From positions 1 to 24,219 of the forward strand of contig DCDG01000008.1 in the NCBI GenBank assembly GCA_002316315.1: 24,219 nucleotides of DNA, read 5' to 3'. Below the pieces are notes generated by a model, which ran no database searches, was not told the origin of the DNA, and saw only the letters and a program-made list of their open reading frames with translations. A program made the translations under genes and the position numbers. Source of the DNA: Candidatus Aminicenantes bacterium UBA1061. GTDB lineage: Bacteria > Acidobacteriota > Aminicenantia > Aminicenantales > Saccharicenantaceae. Within the stretch, counting starts at the first letter, position 1; the number at the start of each line of letters is the position of its first letter. Positions 21,771-24,219 of the stretch are shown here, piece by piece.

Positions 21771-22781
21771 ATGTCCCATCAAAAGAGAATCAAGAAAGCC
21801 AATATAACTAATATAAAAGCAGGTGCTTGCATTTTTCTGGTTTCGGCCCTTGGGCTATTGCTAATCGTGAGTCTCTTCTGGCTTGAGCCAGCCTATGGTC
21901 AGCCAGGTAATCTTTCTCCGCAATTAGCCCAGCTCGATTCTCAGCTTCCGGAAGAAATAAAAGCTGCTCTTAAAGCGGCCGAAGACAATCTAAAACTTCC
22001 TGAAGGGAAAAAATATGATGAAGCCCTTGGACCAGCTCTGGCCAGCGATTTAAACAGGATTATGAATGAGTGCCTTCAGACTGATAAAGCTTCTTCCCTT
22101 CAACCCTTTACGGTTCTGGCCAGGGTTAGTCTGGAGGGAAAAGTGGAAAAGGTTTATGTCTGGCCGGAGATATCTATCGCCACCTGTCTGAAATCAGCTC
22201 TACCTGGAATTCAGTTTCCTGAGCCGCCCGGCCCTTCCTGGTGGACAAAAATTGACATAAGATTCCAGGTACAGGCTCCCAACCCTGAAGATTTTCAGTC
22301 AGATGGTGCGATCGCTTACGGCAGCGAAGCCGCTGTCCTTGTTTCTTCACCAGACGGCTGGGTTATAGATAATGTCAGCGGGGTAAACCAGGGACTTCAC
22401 TGTGTGATGTACCCGGAAGGTTCTTCCTGGGAAAAAGGCAATGAAGTTATGTATATTAATATAAGCTTGTGCCAGCCGGGAGAAACTATTGAGGAGTCCG
22501 TTGCCGGCGATGTGGCCAGGTTTAAGAAAAATTATCCCGAGGCCATAATCAATGAGCTTGAGCCCGTGGTGACTGTCAGCGGTGAGAAAGTTCTGCTCAG
22601 GACTTTTAATGGTGGTGGTTATGAAAATTACGAAGCTGTTGGCTACACCCGATTTAAAAATAGTTTGATCTGCTATGTTTTAACCTCCCGCGATAAGAAA
22701 GGGTTTGAGACTAATTTAGCCAATCTTAAGAAGATGATAGCCGGAAGCATTATCATGGAGATGGGCAAGACGAAAGAATAA
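21771..22781 (+). CDS. Secreted or membrane-anchored protein of unknown function with TonB-C-like segment
   Basis: 336 residues, with GGGGGAG (21755-21761) before the ATG. The N-terminus is a basic region followed by a long hydrophobic stretch (about residues 17-40) ending in PAYGQ, so it is exported and may be cut there. Residues about 100-160 have a pattern like TonB C-terminal-type modules (LARVSLEGKVEKVYVWPE, then a hydrophobic segment leading to GIQFPEP and WWTKIDIRFQV). The second half, about 170-336, contains GWVIDNVSGVNQGLHCVMYPEGSSW and ends in a helical KGFETNLANLKKMIAGS. I know this second part only as an uncharacterised domain of secreted bacterial proteins. No enzyme motif was seen. 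Neither neighbour suggests a function. Confidence 0.75.
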   Translation: MSHQKRIKKANITNIKAGACIFLVSALGLLLIVSLFWLEPAYGQPGNLSPQLAQLDSQLPEEIKAALKAAEDNLKLPEGKKYDEALGPALASDLNRIMNECLQTDKASSLQPFTVLARVSLEGKVEKVYVWPEISIATCLKSALPGIQFPEPPGPSWWTKIDIRFQVQAPNPEDFQSDGAIAYGSEAAVLVSSPDGWVIDNVSGVNQGLHCVMYPEGSSWEKGNEVMYINISLCQPGETIEESVAGDVARFKKNYPEAIINELEPVVTVSGEKVLLRTFNGGGYENYEAVGYTRFKNSLICYVLTSRDKKGFETNLANLKKMIAGSIIMEMGKTKE

Positions 22782-22793
22782 CCGCCTGAAAAT

Positions 22794-22833
22794 AGGGCTA
22801 AAAACAGGGAAAATAATCTAAATTTTCTGTTCG
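22794..22833 (+). repeat. Short dispersed repeat, copy 2, with a hairpin
   Basis: The first 23 bases match copy 1 at 21 positions. AACAG(GG)AAAAT at 22803-22814 can pair with ATTTTCTGTT at 22822-22831 over a seven-base loop, leaving a GG bulge. The hairpin lies 21 bases after the stop of the secreted-protein gene and may also help to end its transcript, though no T run follows. The rest of the gap to 22957 holds only a five-base stem (22862-22876). Confidence 0.45.
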
Positions 22834-22957
22834 CATGTTTCGTGGCTTATATAGATAAGAACCATCTGACTGATGGAGAGAGACAGTTCGACTCATAAGG
22901 TTAAAGATATCCTCGCCGTCATCTTAAAGATTAAGAAATATAAATTGTGTTTCCTGT

Positions 22958-24219
22958 TTATAAGAGAGAAAGAAGCCTGTTGACCGGCAGTGTATTGATG
23001 ACATCCTTCTTCGTCAACCAGGCGCGACGGGCAATCCCCAGGCCAAAGCGCATCATCTGGAAGCCGTGTGCATAGTGAGTGTCTGTCCCGATTGAAATAA
23101 GGACGCCTTTTTCTTTGGCTTTTTTCAAATTAAATTCATCCAGATCCAGCCTGTCATAATAGGCATTGAGCTCAAGGATTTTTCCATACTTGGCCGCAGC
23201 CTCTATAACTTTGTTCACATCAACATCATAACCTTCTCGGCCTGAAATAAGCCGCCCGGTTGGATGACCGATGATATTGACGAACGGATGCCTCAGCGCT
23301 GAATTAATTCTCTCTGTGACATTTTTCTTAAAGCCTGAATGAATTGAAGCCACGACTATGTCAAGTTTCTTCAGCAGTTCGTCCGGAAAATCAATCGAGC
23401 CGTCGCCAAGAATATCAACTTCTGTCCCTTTGAGAAGCTTAATCCCTTTAAGCTGGTTATTGAGCCTGTCTATTTCCTCAATTTGCTCAGCCAGGCGGTC
23501 AGGGCTCAAGCCGTGAGCATATTTCGCTGCCTGAGAATGGTCGCAGATGGCGATATAGCTATAGCCCAGTTTTTTCCCGTATTCAGCTACCTCTTCCAGG
23601 CTGAGCACACCATCGCTCCAGTTACTGTGAACATGGAGATCGCCCTTGATGTCGGCTGGTTCGACAATAACAGGGAGTTTACCTTCGAGGGCCAGCTCTA
23701 TTTCGCCGCGATCTTCACGCATCTCTGGCGGGAAAATGGGCAGGCCGAACACCCCATAAACTTCCTCTTCGCTCCGTCCGGCGATTTTTTCTTCACCCCG
23801 GAAAACTCCATATTCTGAAATTTTAAGCCCCTTATCCTTGGCCAGACCACGCAGCTTGATGTTATGGGCTTTTGAACCGGTAAAATATTGCAGGGCGGCC
23901 CCGTATGAGTTCTCCCCAACAGTTCTTAAATCTACCTGATGTTCTCCCAGCTCGGTTTGAATTAAAATTGAGCCTTTGGTGTCACCTTCGGCCAGCACTC
24001 TGATTGTTTTGGGGAAAGCTACAAAATGCTTGATGATTTTTTGCCCGTCGCGGCCGGTGGCCAGAATATCTATATCGCCAATTGTCTCTCTCATCCGCCG
24101 CAGCGAGCCGGCCGCCGAGACATGGCTCAGTCCTTCCAGCTTTTTGAGGTATTCGATAACTTCCTCAGCGATCGTCATGGCCTCATAAATGGGCATCCTT
24201 TCCTGGGCATGTTCAAACA
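22958..24219 (-). CDS. polX: PolX-type DNA polymerase/PHP exonuclease (5' end outside window)
   Basis: On the minus strand the frame is open to base 24219, so the N-terminal helix-hairpin-helix region lies beyond the window and ATG 24196 is not the start. Numbering from that ATG: the nucleotidyltransferase motif GSLRRMRETIGDIDI has catalytic Asp41 and Asp43, with Asp89 in HQVDLR as the third carboxylate. A PHP domain follows: DLHVH (His188, His190), ICDH (Asp219, His220), EVD (Glu259), SIHSG (His286), GHPTG (His311) and DTHY (Asp372, His374), all metal ligands present. This is the bacterial PolX layout, a gap-filling repair polymerase with a 3'-5' exonuclease or phosphatase unit. It converges on the secreted-protein gene. 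The visible part looks intact. Confidence 0.95.
   Translation of the reverse strand, partial: FEHAQERMPIYEAMTIAEEVIEYLKKLEGLSHVSAAGSLRRMRETIGDIDILATGRDGQKIIKHFVAFPKTIRVLAEGDTKGSILIQTELGEHQVDLRTVGENSYGAALQYFTGSKAHNIKLRGLAKDKGLKISEYGVFRGEEKIAGRSEEEVYGVFGLPIFPPEMREDRGEIELALEGKLPVIVEPADIKGDLHVHSNWSDGVLSLEEVAEYGKKLGYSYIAICDHSQAAKYAHGLSPDRLAEQIEEIDRLNNQLKGIKLLKGTEVDILGDGSIDFPDELLKKLDIVVASIHSGFKKNVTERINSALRHPFVNIIGHPTGRLISGREGYDVDVNKVIEAAAKYGKILELNAYYDRLDLDEFNLKKAKEKGVLISIGTDTHYAHGFQMMRFGLGIARRAWLTKKDVINTLPVNRLLSLL

Noticed and set aside
22862..22876. CCATC/GATGG hairpin between the secreted-protein gene and polX
   Set aside because: Only five pairs and no T run on either strand.

Overview
The window looks like a chromosomal segment of a Gram-negative, probably anaerobic bacterium. 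The Gram-negative call rests on an outer-membrane porin-like protein and an Omp85 barrel, both ending in a C-terminal phenylalanine, and on TamB-like periplasmic sequence. Anaerobic life is suggested by a radical-SAM AmrS enzyme, a rubrerythrin remnant, a desulforedoxin-like ribbon, an Nfu Fe-S scaffold and NadA. The gene mix fits a deep-branching uncultured lineage; an Aminicenantes-like (OP8) origin is my guess, not proven. Coding density is high, and I saw no rRNA, tRNA, CRISPR or intact mobile element.

Layout. (1) 1-5085: the 3' part of an FAD/NAD(P) disulfide-type oxidoreductase, a porin-like barrel, purA, alr and a stand-alone PAS (DUF438 C-terminal type) protein, all on +. (2) 5139-11492: one 2117-residue ORF that joins a complete TamB-like part (N-terminal anchor, long AsmA/TamB-type repeats, TamB C-terminal domain) to five POTRA-like repeats and an Omp85 barrel. 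It faces a convergent secreted TPR gene. (3) 12147-14350: a divergent intergenic region with two dyads, a small protein with a histone-H1-like basic tail and a cysteine ribbon, a CDF metal exporter and an overlapping metallo-beta-lactamase-fold hydrolase. (4) 14351-16702: nfu, nadA, a half-length rubrerythrin, and on the minus strand a previously uncalled 56-residue two-helix membrane protein with its own promoter. (5) 16703-21519: a tight operon of site-2 protease/CBS, endonuclease III, AmrS, archease and RtcB. (6) 21520-24219: a secreted protein of unknown function with related short repeats on both sides, then the 3' part of a PolX-type polymerase/PHP gene on minus, cut by the window edge.

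How the genes work together. The fusion gene would put the inner-membrane anchor, the periplasmic bridge and the outer-membrane barrel of a TAM-like envelope machine into one chain; this is the most unusual item here. Archease and RtcB form a known RNA-ligation pair. Nfu and NadA fit together because NadA is a [4Fe-4S] enzyme. The ribbon, CDF and hydrolase genes form a second small cluster behind a promoter whose -35 box lies in a palindrome.
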